Source of the DNA: Spirogloea muscicola
Lineage: Eukaryota; Streptophyta; Zygnematophyceae; Spirogloeales; Spirogloeaceae
Assembly: GCA_009602725.1 (NCBI GenBank)
Contig: WELB01000475.1
Coordinates: forward strand, 1-13,426
Direction of reading: 5' to 3'
DNA: 13,426 nt
Shown here: piece by piece, positions 1 through 8,181 of the stretch
Layout of the letters: every line of letters starts with the position of its first letter
Numbering within the stretch: position 1 is the stretch's first letter
Position numbers and translations under genes: made by a program
The notes under the pieces: model-generated
What the model was told of the DNA's origin: nothing
Databases searched by the model: none
What the model saw: the letters and a program-made list of their open reading frames with translations, nothing else

Positions 1-84
1 CGCCGGCAGCGAGGCGGCAGCCCCCCCGTCGCCGGCGCGCCCCTCCACTCTGACGGCCGCCTGCCGCCTCTCGTGCGCCGCCAG

Positions 85-2493
85 CCAAGATGCTGGGCCA
101 GGTGCTGGTCACCAAGCAGACGGGCGCCGAGGGCAAGCCCGTCAACAAGGTGAGCGTGCAGCAAGGCCGCGACGCCGGCTCGCATTGCTCCTCCGCAGCT
201 CTGCCATGTCCGAGCTGCGGCTCCTCCTGCCCTGGAGGCGCGCTCTGACGCTGATGGCTCGCACAGCCGGGGAGCCGCAGGTGCTGGTGGCGGAGAAGCT
301 CGACCTCGTGAACGAGATGTACTTTGCCCTCGCCCTGGACCGCGCCAGCGCCGGGCCGGTCAGCCACCCCGTCCCACTCTGGCGAGCGCTCGGTGCAACG
401 GACGCGGTATCCTGGGGGAAAGGAGTGGCCTTGCTCGAGAACATGGGCATTGCGCGAGCTCAGTGCGGCATCTCACGACTGTCTGAAGAATGGTGGCCCC
501 TCGTGCTGACCGGAGAGCCGAGAGCCCTGCTCTCCGGGCTGATTCTAATCGTGGGCACATTGAGCGACTGAGGAGGGCGCCGGCGGGCCGCCTGCAGGTG
601 ATCATTGCCTGCAGCAAGGGCGGGACCAGCATCGAGGAGCTGGCAGAGAAGTATCCTGACATGATCATCAAGGTGCGCTCCCACCCCCCCAACTTCAGTG
701 CCGGCGCCACTGCCGCTCACATTCTCCTCCATCTTCATGTAGGGTTGAAAGCTCTCCTAGCCTCTGAATGCTGCCGTTCCTTCCCGCGCTTGCCGTTCTC
801 TGCCGAGGCTGACCAGCTCGGGCCAGCTTGGGATGCGCTGTGTAATGTGGAGCATGGCACCAATCGGCGATTGCCACATCGCTTCCGCTGACAATGCAAG
901 CAGCTGAGCTCTCCGTGCCCTTGAGCAGGTTCCGGTGGACGCTCACGAAGGTATCACCGACGAGCAGGCTGCCACAGTGGCAGCTGGCCTCAAGCTCAAA
1001 GTGGTGGACAAGAAGGCCGCTGCAGAGCAAGTGAAGAAGCTCTTTGAACTCTTCACACAGGCCGACTGCACCCTTCTTGAGGTCTGCCGTTTTTTGCTGC
1101 CATTGCAGTGCCCTTCTGGTGGCACTCCTCCTGTGCACGACACACTTATCTTAGCTACGACAACAATGTGAAGCACGCTGCCCACCTGATGTGTGTGTGT
1201 GTGTGTTTGCATGCTTACACCACAACGATGTCTTCATGGTGACATCGGCATCTTGCCTGGCTTTCAGATCAACCCCCTGGCTGAGACCAAGGATGGCCGT
1301 CTTGTGGCGGCAGATGCCAAGCTTAACTTTGACGACAATGCGGCGTACCGGCAGAAGGACATCTTCACCATGCGCGACAAGTCTCAAGAAGACCCACGCG
1401 AGGTCCTTGTGCCTCCAACACCGTCTTCATGCCAAGGCAGATGTTCGTTGGAGATGCGTAACAAACAGTAACAAGCCATACAGAGCAAACGAATACAGCT
1501 CTGAAAGGTACCTGACGGAGCATGTCCCAGGTGGCAGCAGCAGAGGCCGACCTCAACTACATTGGCTTGGACGGAGAGATTGGCTGTATGGTCAACGGAG
1601 CTGGGCTTGCCATGGCTACCATGGACATCATCAAGTTGCACGGCTCCACCCCCGCCAACTTCCTCGATGTTGGTGGCAACGCCTCGGAAGGGCAGGTTGT
1701 GCAGGCTTTCAAGATCTTGACATCAGACCCAAAGGTGAAAGTCATCCTTGTGAACATCTTCGGTGGCATCATGAAGTGCGACGTCATTGCCTCTGGCATT
1801 GTCAGCGCAGCCAAGCAGGTGCAGCTTTGTCCGTTGACCCTAACGCACCTGCCACTTGTCCTTGGCAAGACTGAACTGGATCTGTACAGCTGTGCATATT
1901 TGCGTCTCCATTAGCATGCCGGCTACATCGCAGCGTTGGCTTTGATGCAGTCAATGCAGGGCATCAAATGTGAGGGCTTGCTTGAGTTGTTTCTATGATG
2001 GATACAGACAGTCTGAGTCGTCCAAATTGGTTCAGCCTGATAGTGGGCTGCGGCAATGTGTGAGGCCTCTGTCCCTTGACGGCCACCTTGGGCAAAGAAC
2101 TGATGTGGGCTTCCATGGGGTGGCTTGGATTCTGTGGCCAGGTCAACCTGAAAGTCCCCGTGGTGGTTCGTCTGGAAGGCACGAATGTTGAACTTGGCAA
2201 GAGCATACTCAAGGTAATTATCACCTCTCGCTTGAAGCCTGACTCTGCCGGTTGCGTTGTTCGTGCTCTCTTGTTGATATTTCGGAACCAGATCTTATGT
2301 GGTCGAAAGCAGGGCCGATGTCTTCCTCCGAGGTTGAGACTGGCATGGCTGGGGACCAATTTGGTCGCGCCACTGAGCAAGTGATAATCGACCCTGTTGT
2401 CTTGATGGTGAGCAGGAGAGCGGCATGAAAATTGTTACAGCAGAGGACTTGGATGACGCAGCACAAAAAGCTGTTGCTGCAATTCCCAAATAA
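85..2493 (+). CDS. SUCLA2: Succinyl-CoA ligase beta subunit, mitochondrial (5'-partial)
   Basis: TCA-cycle enzyme subunit that, with the alpha subunit, converts succinyl-CoA, ADP (or GDP) and phosphate to succinate, CoA and NTP in the mitochondrial matrix. Visible exons: 85-149, 281-358, 598-672, 929-1081, 1268-1402, 1531-1818, 2142-2213, 2416-2493 (TAA stop). All seven introns are phase 0. The 313 visible residues follow the land-plant protein almost without gaps: [56 protein letters not shown] (its Glu and Asn are the Mg-binding pair of the ATP-grasp site), [62 protein letters not shown] and [11 protein letters not shown]. The C-terminal CoA-ligase domain is complete. The transit peptide and most of the ATP-grasp domain lie upstream. 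An in-frame TGA at 51-53 means the first exon must begin between 54 and 86; the AG at 83-84 is the best acceptor. Nucleotide specificity cannot be read here. Identification is very secure; individual exon edges are nearly so. Confidence 0.96.
1191..1206. repeat. (GT)8 microsatellite in intron 4 of the succinyl-CoA ligase gene
   Basis: Eight uninterrupted GT units lie in the intron between 1082 and 1267, about 60 bases before the acceptor. This is an ordinary dinucleotide repeat with no coding effect, but likely to vary in length between strains. Confidence 0.9.
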
Positions 2494-2508
2494 AGCCGTG
2501 TGGTACTC

Positions 2509-2513
2509 TGTAA
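2509..2513 (+). terminator. TGTAA polyadenylation signal, succinyl-CoA ligase gene (proximal)
   Basis: TGTAA is the usual green-algal poly(A) signal. This copy is only 16 bases after the TAA stop, so a transcript using it would have a very short 3' UTR. A second copy at 2587-2591 is the more comfortable candidate. Which one is used cannot be told from sequence. Confidence 0.4.
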
Positions 2514-2586
2514 AGAAGGATAGCCTCTGGGCCTTGTACGGCCAGGTGGTCTGGTGTTCCACCCGCCTGTTTAGCATATGCATTGT

Positions 2587-2591
2587 TGTAA
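2587..2591 (+). terminator. TGTAA polyadenylation signal, succinyl-CoA ligase gene (distal)
   Basis: This second TGTAA on the sense strand lies 94 bases after the stop codon. It would place cleavage near 2600-2615 and leave about 270 bases before the likely 3' end of the convergent transporter gene. Confidence 0.5.
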
Positions 2592-2881
2592 CATACTGCA
2601 TGTATCCGGCGGCAAGTGTGCACCTCTCTTCATTAAAGACGATATGTTGTGTGGGGTTCAAGTCGGGCAGCCTTCTCGCTCCATTGTCTTTGCTCTATGG
2701 GGCTACTTCACCTGCAAAGAATAACGATGGAATGGTAAACGATACACGTAATAGCCAGTACCTTAAGCGTCCCGTTGCTTGGCTCTAGCAAGCTTAGCTC
2801 CTCCATACATGGAACGCATGGTCATGCATTTGCGACTGTGTTAATGACTGATACCTGGTTTCTGATGGATCAGTACACTGT

Positions 2882-2886
2882 TTACA
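2882..2886 (-). terminator. Candidate TGTAA polyadenylation signal of the CorA-like gene
   Basis: This is TGTAA on the minus strand, about 590 bases beyond the transporter stop codon. A 3' UTR of that length is normal for green algae. It is the best match I noticed on this strand between 2500 and 3478, but a five-base motif is weak evidence alone. Confidence 0.35.
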
Positions 2887-3478
2887 AAGGCCAAACCTTA
2901 TGGTATTTCACCACAAACACCGTTTGCAATATTCCTATGCAAGTATGTGCCACTGGCAGCTGCGAAACTACAGCTATATGGTTTATCAGGACATGCGAGG
3001 ATTCGAGCAATGCCATCGAGAGACCTTATGCTGATGCCGACCACAATTATCAAGCTTGGGCTTGCCATGACATCCATTGACATCAGTTGCTTGCTCTGAA
3101 AGAGGCCAGACCAACCTGGTTCCACCGCCTCGTTTCTGCGTTGAGGGCCCTGCTAGAGGCCCTGCAGTATACACAGCCTTCATTATACGGCTCTGATAGG
3201 AATGCACTGCTATGCGAGCAATGTGCTCGACTAATAAATACACCGACCGCAGCCATGCCACCAGTGCAGGCAATCTGACGGGACATATTCCCGACTGCCA
3301 AGCCTGCCTGGCTCGGCCTCGCAAGGATAACTGCTTGGGAGAGCCTGACATTGCTGGACACTGTCTCAAATTTATATGTGAAGGCCATTGTGGCCCAGCA
3401 AGTTGTGGGGAAAGATGGAGCCAAGAAGCTAGGAGAAATGGCTGACCAGCTCCGCTAGCTCGGAGGCCAGCCTGGGCG

Positions 3479-5928
3479 TCACAGCGATCTGAACAAGCTC
3501 TTGGGATGGTCTCCAGGAGCATGAGCCCCTTCCAGCTGGGAGCTGATGCCCTTGAAGGCATGGTGCCATCTCTTCCGAGCAGTATGACTTTGCCGCTTTT
3601 CTGTCACATATGTGTACAGTGGCGAGGCTGCAAAGCACAGAAGGAGGAGGACCACAATGCCGATGCAGATGTACATGACGTTCAGGAAGCCATTGTGCAA
3701 CTTGGGGTCGGTCTGCGGCACCCATGGCACTCCACCAACATTCATCCCAAACGCTACAGCCAGCAAGAAGGAAATCGTGAGTCAACTGCACACCTCAGCT
3801 CACTGCTTACAGCAATGTGGCAAGCGTTAACAGCGCAACAGGCCGGCGCAGGATGTAAGCAGACCCGTAGAGCTTCATCAGTGACGGGCACAGACTTCTG
3901 CCCAGGAACCCAACAAGCAGACGCCCTTGGAGGACAAGACACATGCGTGGGCTTGTTGCCACATGAAGCTCTCAGTCAGGGCTAACCTCCTGTGACAATG
4001 GACAGTGGCAGGAAAACCACCGAGAGGAACGAGAGGATGTACAGCCGCCGGTTGATCTGCTCCGACTGCCAGCTGTCTAATCCCGCCTGCCAGAGCCAGC
4101 CAACCAAGGCATTTGAGGTGCCTCCTCTCCTTCTCATGGCATGGTCAAGCAGGCCCTATGAGACTCCCTCGAGACATGAGGGTCACAAGCGACGGTCTTG
4201 TCCTTCCGGCGGGGCGCTCGACTTGAGCCAGCCCGTGAGGCAACCCTTGACTGCTGCCTCAGCCATGCACTTGGGAGAGAGCTTGTACCTGCAGCGCAGT
4301 GATCCGAGTTGCCAGGAAGCCGACATTCTCCTTGAGCTTGTGGAGGCGAGTGACCAGCAGCTCCATGGCTGCCAGGTCCTCGGGAGCAGCGAGCTGCCTG
4401 CTTGCCATCTTATCCTTGACCCTGGGAAGTACCTGCTCGCCGCTGGATATGTTCTGCTGGATGTCCCAGACTTCTTGACAGTCAGTGCAACAGCAAACTC
4501 ATCAAGTGCCCTAGGCTGTACGTTCAAAAGATGTTGAAGCACTGCTGCCGCTCTCGGTCAGGGTTCAGGGGCCACCTGCAGCAATCTCTGCATGTCCAAG
4601 TGGATCTTCTGGAACTTCTGCACCTTGAGTAGCTGCTTCTTGTTGCGGTCACCTGTGAAGGGATGTTGCTGACTGCATCAGCACACTGCCGTTCACACGG
4701 CAAGAGGACTCCCGGCCCCAGCGCTCGGACAGACTTTGAGGCTGCACAGGCAGCCGGGCCCTCGGCAGCTTGCCAGCTCCGAGCGCGCTGCTCCAGTTGC
4801 TGTGCAGCAGCAATCGGAGCAGAGGGGATGGCCTGACCTTCGTCCAGGGCATGCTCAAGGTCGTCCAGGTCCATCTCTTGCTTCACGACGATGTCCTGCA
4901 CGTGGTCCACATGGCTGTCGAGGATGTGCACCAGCAGCTGCCTCTCAGCAGCACGAGCGATGCACCATGTCAGGCAGGCCCGAGCATTGGCATCGGTGAC
5001 TGTCTGAGAGCTTTCAGCACGCCAGGCGAGCGCCCAGGAGCCAAGCAAGCGAGCGGTGGCACGCTGCAGGGCACCGGGGGGCGTGCTCGTGGATCCGTGG
5101 GTGGGAGCCTCAGCACTCAGTGCGCTCAGGAGACGCCAAGTCGGCCTCGCAGCTGGTGTCCCACCTTGGAGATGGTGGTGGGGATCGCGTTGTCTGCGTC
5201 GGCGGGGTGATTCATGGTGATGAGGAAGTCCAGGACGTGCTCCTGCGGCAGCATCCACGCGAACGAGAGCCGAGCAGCGAGTTGGGACGTGGGGTCCGAC
5301 CAGAGGACTCGATCGACCTTGCACAGGCGAGGAGTCGGCGCAGGCGCGGCCTGGGAGAAGCGAGGGCCCTGCCCGTAGCGGACAGGTGGACGCGAAGGCG
5401 CCTGGCAGCGAGAGGCAGGGGCAGGCGAGGGGTGTGGTGGCGGACCTCGATGAAGACGGAGGCGGCGCAGTCGTCGCTGGCGGAGGCGGGGGAGGAGTCG
5501 GCGGCGGCGGCGGCGCGGGCGGCGAGGGGCTCGGAGGCGGCGGCGGAGAGGCGCGTGCCGACGGAGGGGATGTCGGAGAGGATGGAGTGCGGCGGCGCGG
5601 CGGTGGCGAACTCGAGGCGCGGGATGCGGCCGAGCGAGACGGAGATGATGGAGCGGTCGGTGACGCGCGCGGCGAGCTTGAGGATGAAGGGCGACGCCAG
5701 CGGGCCGGCGCCGGAGATGCGCAGCACCAGCGGCGCCGTCCACGGCGCCGCAGAAGGGCCCGTTGGACACCAGCGTCAGGATCTCGTGCAGCTTCAGCGG
5801 CGGGCACAGCACGCGGATGAGCGCCTGCGCCATGCGCGCCGCGCTCTCGCTGCTGCGCGGCACCTCCACGTGGTACCACGAGAACCCCGCCGCGCCTCCC
5901 GGCGGCGCNCGGGCGCGGCGGCGGCCAT
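3479..5928 (-). CDS. CorA-superfamily divalent-cation (Mg2+-type) transporter
   Basis: Membrane channel protein of the CorA/ZntB superfamily, which works as a homopentamer passing Mg2+ or related ions. Exons, 5' to 3' on the minus strand: 5928-5446, 5317-5165, 5003-4838, 4652-4576, 4474-4289, 4065-3987, 3753-3479; about 470 residues. The N-terminal cytosolic domain contains SWYHVEVPRSSESAARMAQA and FILKLAARVTDRSIISVSLG. A long helical part follows (ERQLLVHILDSHVDHVQDIV, LVTRLHKLKENVGFLATRIT). Then SEQINRRLYILSFLSVVFLP leads into helix 1, the GMN motif (AFGMNVGGVPW), a short acidic loop (PQTDP) and helix 2 (FLNVMYICIGIVVLLLLCFA), with a basic tail of about 40 residues. Splice phases agree except at intron 4. 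Exon 1 has an N at 5909 and a frame jump near 5731-5737, both probably assembly faults. The start ATG at 5928 is inferred, since it joins the frame only if the N hides two bases. Substrate and membrane are not shown by sequence. Confidence 0.87.
4475..4575 (-). other. Intron 4 of the CorA-like gene, non-canonical 3' end
   Basis: Exon 4 ends MQRLLQ followed by a GT donor at 4575, and exon 5 must begin with the GAA of EVWDIQQN to keep the frame. The intron would then end in AA, or, shifted by one base, start TG and end AG. One substitution at 4475 would give a normal CAG acceptor. It is either a base error or a rare splice site. Confidence 0.6.
5731..5737 (-). other. Apparent frameshift in exon 1 of the CorA-like gene
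   Basis: Upstream the protein reads in one frame to FCGAVDG. Downstream it continues as PLVLRISGAG in another frame, with only one odd base between the last GGC and CCG. No intron can fit. A missing two-base CG in this self-complementary GGCGCC stretch, or one extra base, would join the frames. The N at 5909 lies in the same GC-rich block, so sequencing or assembly error is likelier than a real mutation. Confidence 0.7.
5909..5909. other. Ambiguous base (N) near the predicted start of the CorA-like gene
   Basis: The single N lies 19 bases inside the predicted coding sequence. Counting it as one base puts ATG 5928 out of frame with the protein-like sequence that follows (GFSWYHVEV); counting it as two restores the frame. 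The exact N-terminus is therefore unresolved. Confidence 0.85.
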
Positions 5929-5953
5929 GGCGGGCGCCGCGCGCGCGCCGCGG

Positions 5954-5959
5954 TTACAT
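5954..5959 (-). promoter_or_regulatory. Start-stop uORF (ATG TAA) before the CorA-like gene
   Basis: On the minus strand ATG is followed immediately by TAA, ending 25 bases before the predicted start codon at 5928. If this lies in the mature 5' UTR it is a minimal upstream ORF, a type known in other eukaryotes to stall initiating ribosomes. The transcription start is not known, so its presence in the mRNA is an inference. Confidence 0.35.
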
Positions 5960-6036
5960 GGCCCGGGCCGCGCAAGGAGAGGGCGGCGGCAGGTGGGAGA
6001 GACAAGTGGAATGCGCACGGTCTTGAGGGAAAGAAA

Positions 6037-6057
6037 TTCTCTCAATAAAGGAGAGAA
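6037..6057. repeat. 7-bp inverted repeat upstream of the CorA-like gene
   Basis: TTCTCTC at 6037-6043 is the exact reverse complement of GAGAGAA at 6051-6057, with a 7-base AT-rich loop (AATAAAG). It lies 13 bases from the stronger inverted repeat at 6071-6110. The pair could form two successive hairpins in leader RNA, or mark a promoter element. This short arm alone could be chance. Confidence 0.55.
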
Positions 6058-6070
6058 GGCGCGCAGTGCG

Positions 6071-6110
6071 CACTTCGGCATCAAAAGCGTGGCCGATTGA
6101 TGCCGAAGTG
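6071..6110. repeat. 14-bp perfect inverted repeat upstream of the CorA-like gene
   Basis: CACTTCGGCATCAA (6071-6084) pairs exactly with TTGATGCCGAAGTG (6097-6110) across a 12-base spacer. Its near edge is 143 bases upstream of the predicted start codon on the minus strand, so it is either in the 5' UTR or the promoter. The arms have mixed composition, which makes chance formation unlikely. It may be an RNA hairpin, a binding site for a dimeric protein, or a relic of a small mobile element; the sequence does not decide. Confidence 0.7.
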
Positions 6111-6713
6111 GGAGAAGAGGAGTAGGGGTCTGCCAAGAAATGACTGCTGTAGACCGATCACGAGCCTGCTGCAGTCAGTTCATCTCGTCTACCAGAGACA
6201 GGCCATTTGCGGCTGATATAGCAGTGCGCTGGAAATCGCCGATCCCTTCGCTGGACGTGCCGCTGCCTGGCGGCAGGCACCACTTGGCGAGCTGGCGAAG
6301 TCTGCATGCAGTGGTGCCCAAGTGTGGCCAGGGCTCGTTGGCCCTTGCCCGTGCATGTGGCCGTCGCAAGCCACTTGCTGCTTGGCCAGCCGCTCTTTGT
6401 GTGAGGGAGTCCCCCGCACCAGTCTGTCACACCTCGACTGCTGTCCTGTTGAGCTACATATTTGCATGGTCGCTGCTCCTTAGGTGCTGCAAGGCCGCTC
6501 TGCTGGTACCGACACTGCACAACGTTAGGCTGGCAGAAACGTTCACCGGATCACCGAGAATCCAGTATCCTTTCGCTCCCTAGCTTCCCTGGCTTATGCC
6601 GTGCATCAGTGTGCTGGGCGTGTCCTTGCTGCCGCCTCAGGCTAGGCGGGCTGACTCCTACCTCGGCTGCTAGCACCCGATTTGCGATCTGCCGTGCACA
6701 TTCCCTTTGATCC

Positions 6714-6743
6714 AGCCAGTCAAGGCCATCGCCTTGACTGGCT
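6714..6743. repeat. Perfect 13-bp hairpin with 4-base loop
   Basis: AGCCAGTCAAGGC (6714-6726) and GCCTTGACTGGCT (6731-6743) are exact reverse complements around the loop CATC, followed by four T residues including the last stem base. It lies between genes, 34 bases beyond the stop codon of the weak candidate gene at 6777. In a bacterium it would read as a terminator; in this eukaryotic context its function is unknown. Confidence 0.75.
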
Positions 6744-6776
6744 TTTCCATCTCTCCTCGTCAGATTCGTTGACTCA

Positions 6777-6994
6777 TTACATTCGTCTGAGCATCCCAAC
6801 AACCCCGCTGTCTAACATGGGGTTGATTGTCCGCAACTTCGTGATCCCTGTCCTGAAAGATGGTCAAGCAACGAGCAACACCACAGGCAAGAGTACAAAC
6901 GTAAGCTGAGTGAGTACCTGCAAGCGCGAGCCACAAGGTTGTGGAAGATCTGTGGAGCAGAGTACCACAGGCTGACCGGCGACTCACGCAACTG
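6777..6994 (-). CDS. Possible 3' exons of an unrecognised small gene
   Basis: I do not recognise this gene. Two stretches on the minus strand read like spliced coding sequence. The upstream one, 6994-6918, includes ESPVSLWYSAPQIFHNLVAR and ends at a GT donor (CAG|GTACTC) with two bases of a codon left over. The downstream one, 6852-6777, starts after a good acceptor (ATCTTTCAG), supplies the third base to give Arg, then reads GITKLRTINPMLDSGVVGM and ends at TAA. A TGTAA poly(A) motif overlaps that stop at 6781-6777. Third positions are G/C-rich as in the known exons. Against it: the upstream exon edge is arbitrary, no N-terminal part could be joined, and the opposite strand also reads open and protein-like here (KLSEYLQARATRLWKICGAE). 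Treat as a lead, not a gene call. Confidence 0.25.
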
Positions 6995-7676
6995 CTGCCG
7001 TCTCGTCGGGCTTCTCGGAGGTGAGCCTTGTCTGCCGCCAGCCCGTTCAAGTTGCTGGCCAACGGATACTGGGCTCTGTGAAGTGTGACACTCTTGCGCC
7101 GCTTAAATGATGTTGCTCGCCCAGCTCTGTGCTTCTTGTCCATTCCTTTGGGCTGGCCTTTCCCAGCCACCAGTCAATCTGGCCGCGCTTCTTTTTCTTG
7201 TAAGCTGGCCGTTTGAGCCGCCGCTCGTGTGTAAGAGCGCCTGTTGGCCTTTCCATATTCTAATGCAGGAGGCTGTGTACATGTACTGGCAGGACTGGCA
7301 TTGAAGGGTCACATGCAGGTACCTTCATTACTCCGCTGACCACACTGCTTCGCCGGGCCATGTATCATACACATCCTTACACTTGTACTTACTATTTTGG
7401 CGCCTACATATCAAGCATACAACTTACTATTCTCGCGCTAGCAGAAGCTGGCACCGAGAGGTGGGAAAAACCATGATCGTGGATGGAAGTTGGCTGGTAT
7501 GATATCAGGGTCGTAGAAATTCTACAGAGTGGCAGCAGCTGGGAAGTGGCTCTCCCAAAGAGAAAGGGCCTGAAGTAAAACAATTTCAGAATGCCTTCGC
7601 TCATGCAGTCCTCCGCTACATGCTGAAGCCCCTGAATGGATAGAGCTCATCTTGTCACTAAATCTCTAGGAGATAC

Positions 7677-7681
7677 TTACA
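7677..7681 (-). terminator. Candidate TGTAA polyadenylation signal of the exostosin-like gene
   Basis: This is the first TGTAA I find on the minus strand beyond the TAG stop at 8182, about 500 bases on. It predicts a 3' UTR ending near 7660. The distance is ordinary for green algae, but no transcript evidence is available here. Confidence 0.4.
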
Positions 7682-8181
7682 GACAATGGGCATGGGATTA
7701 GCCACAACTCAACTTAAACTGGGTTGCTGGCACAGCCCTCAATAACAGCAGGTATGAGCTTGCTCGCCAGACCATCTGCAGCCTCTGACTTTCTGAAGGG
7801 CAACAATTTGCTTTCTTCAACAACTGAGCAGATCCTTTGTGCATTCACGGTTGCTTGCAAAGAGTGTTCACGAAAGTTTGACGCAAGAATGTGATGTCAC
7901 TCTCTCTGCCTATCTGTCCAATCTGTGACTATCCAAGCGGTAAGCAGTGACTGCAATCTTTTCAGTGAAGACTTTCTGAGCATTTGTTTCGATCACTCGA
8001 AAGTAAAGGGACTAACTAATAGAGAAATCGTCTGAAACTTCGAAATGTTATTGGACGGAGTTGGTAAATGTAGGAGTAGGGCTCAGAAGAAGAAGCAGCT
8101 CTTCCCAGGGGGGGCCGAGGGCTGTAAAACGCCAGCCCATCGAAGAATGGACAAGGGTTAAAAAACGTAGCCACAATAAGC

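Larger units (their letters stand above)
2494..3478. other. Convergent intergenic region, two 3' UTRs
   Basis: The 985 bases between the stop codons of the succinyl-CoA ligase gene (+) and the CorA-like gene (-) hold poly(A) signals for both directions. Open frames here (for example 2986-3561 on - and 2775-3080 on +) show no family motif, no sensible splice structure and no codon bias, so I call no gene. Confidence 0.6.
5929..8181. other. Long intergenic region
   Basis: This stretch lies between the start of the CorA-like gene and the stop of the exostosin-like gene. From 5929 to about 6120 it is the CorA-like 5' leader and promoter, with the uORF and inverted repeats listed separately. From 6120 to 6700 I see no convincing exon on either strand; the open frame 6140-6583 (+) lacks any motif. 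From 6700 to 7260 weak coding signals occur on both strands. From about 7660 to 8181 the sequence is AT-richer and is probably the exostosin gene's 3' UTR. No tRNA, transposon end or tandem array was seen. Confidence 0.6.

Noticed and set aside
2651-2672. GGTTCAAGTC resembling a tRNA T-arm
   Set aside because: The flanking bases cannot form the five-pair T stem, and no acceptor, D or anticodon arms are present around it.
4524-6005. Minus-strand open frame of about 493 residues read without splicing
   Set aside because: It runs through introns and in the wrong frame for much of its length (Pro/Ser/Arg-rich). Only the part near 4838-5003 coincides with true coding frame.
5120-6100. Long plus-strand open frame of about 326 residues
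   Set aside because: It is the antisense shadow of the GC-rich first exon and leader of the CorA-like gene; its product is Arg/Gly/Ala-rich with no motif, whereas the minus strand gives a conserved spliced protein.
6140-6583. Plus-strand open frame of 147 residues
   Set aside because: No recognisable domain, no clear third-position bias and no splice or poly(A) structure to support it.
6714-6743. Hairpin plus T run as a rho-independent terminator
   Set aside because: The window is eukaryotic nuclear DNA with spliceosomal introns, so the bacterial mechanism does not apply.
7404-7604. Short minus-strand open frame downstream of the exostosin-like gene
   Set aside because: It lies at or beyond the end of the probable 3' UTR, in AT-rich DNA, and has no motif.
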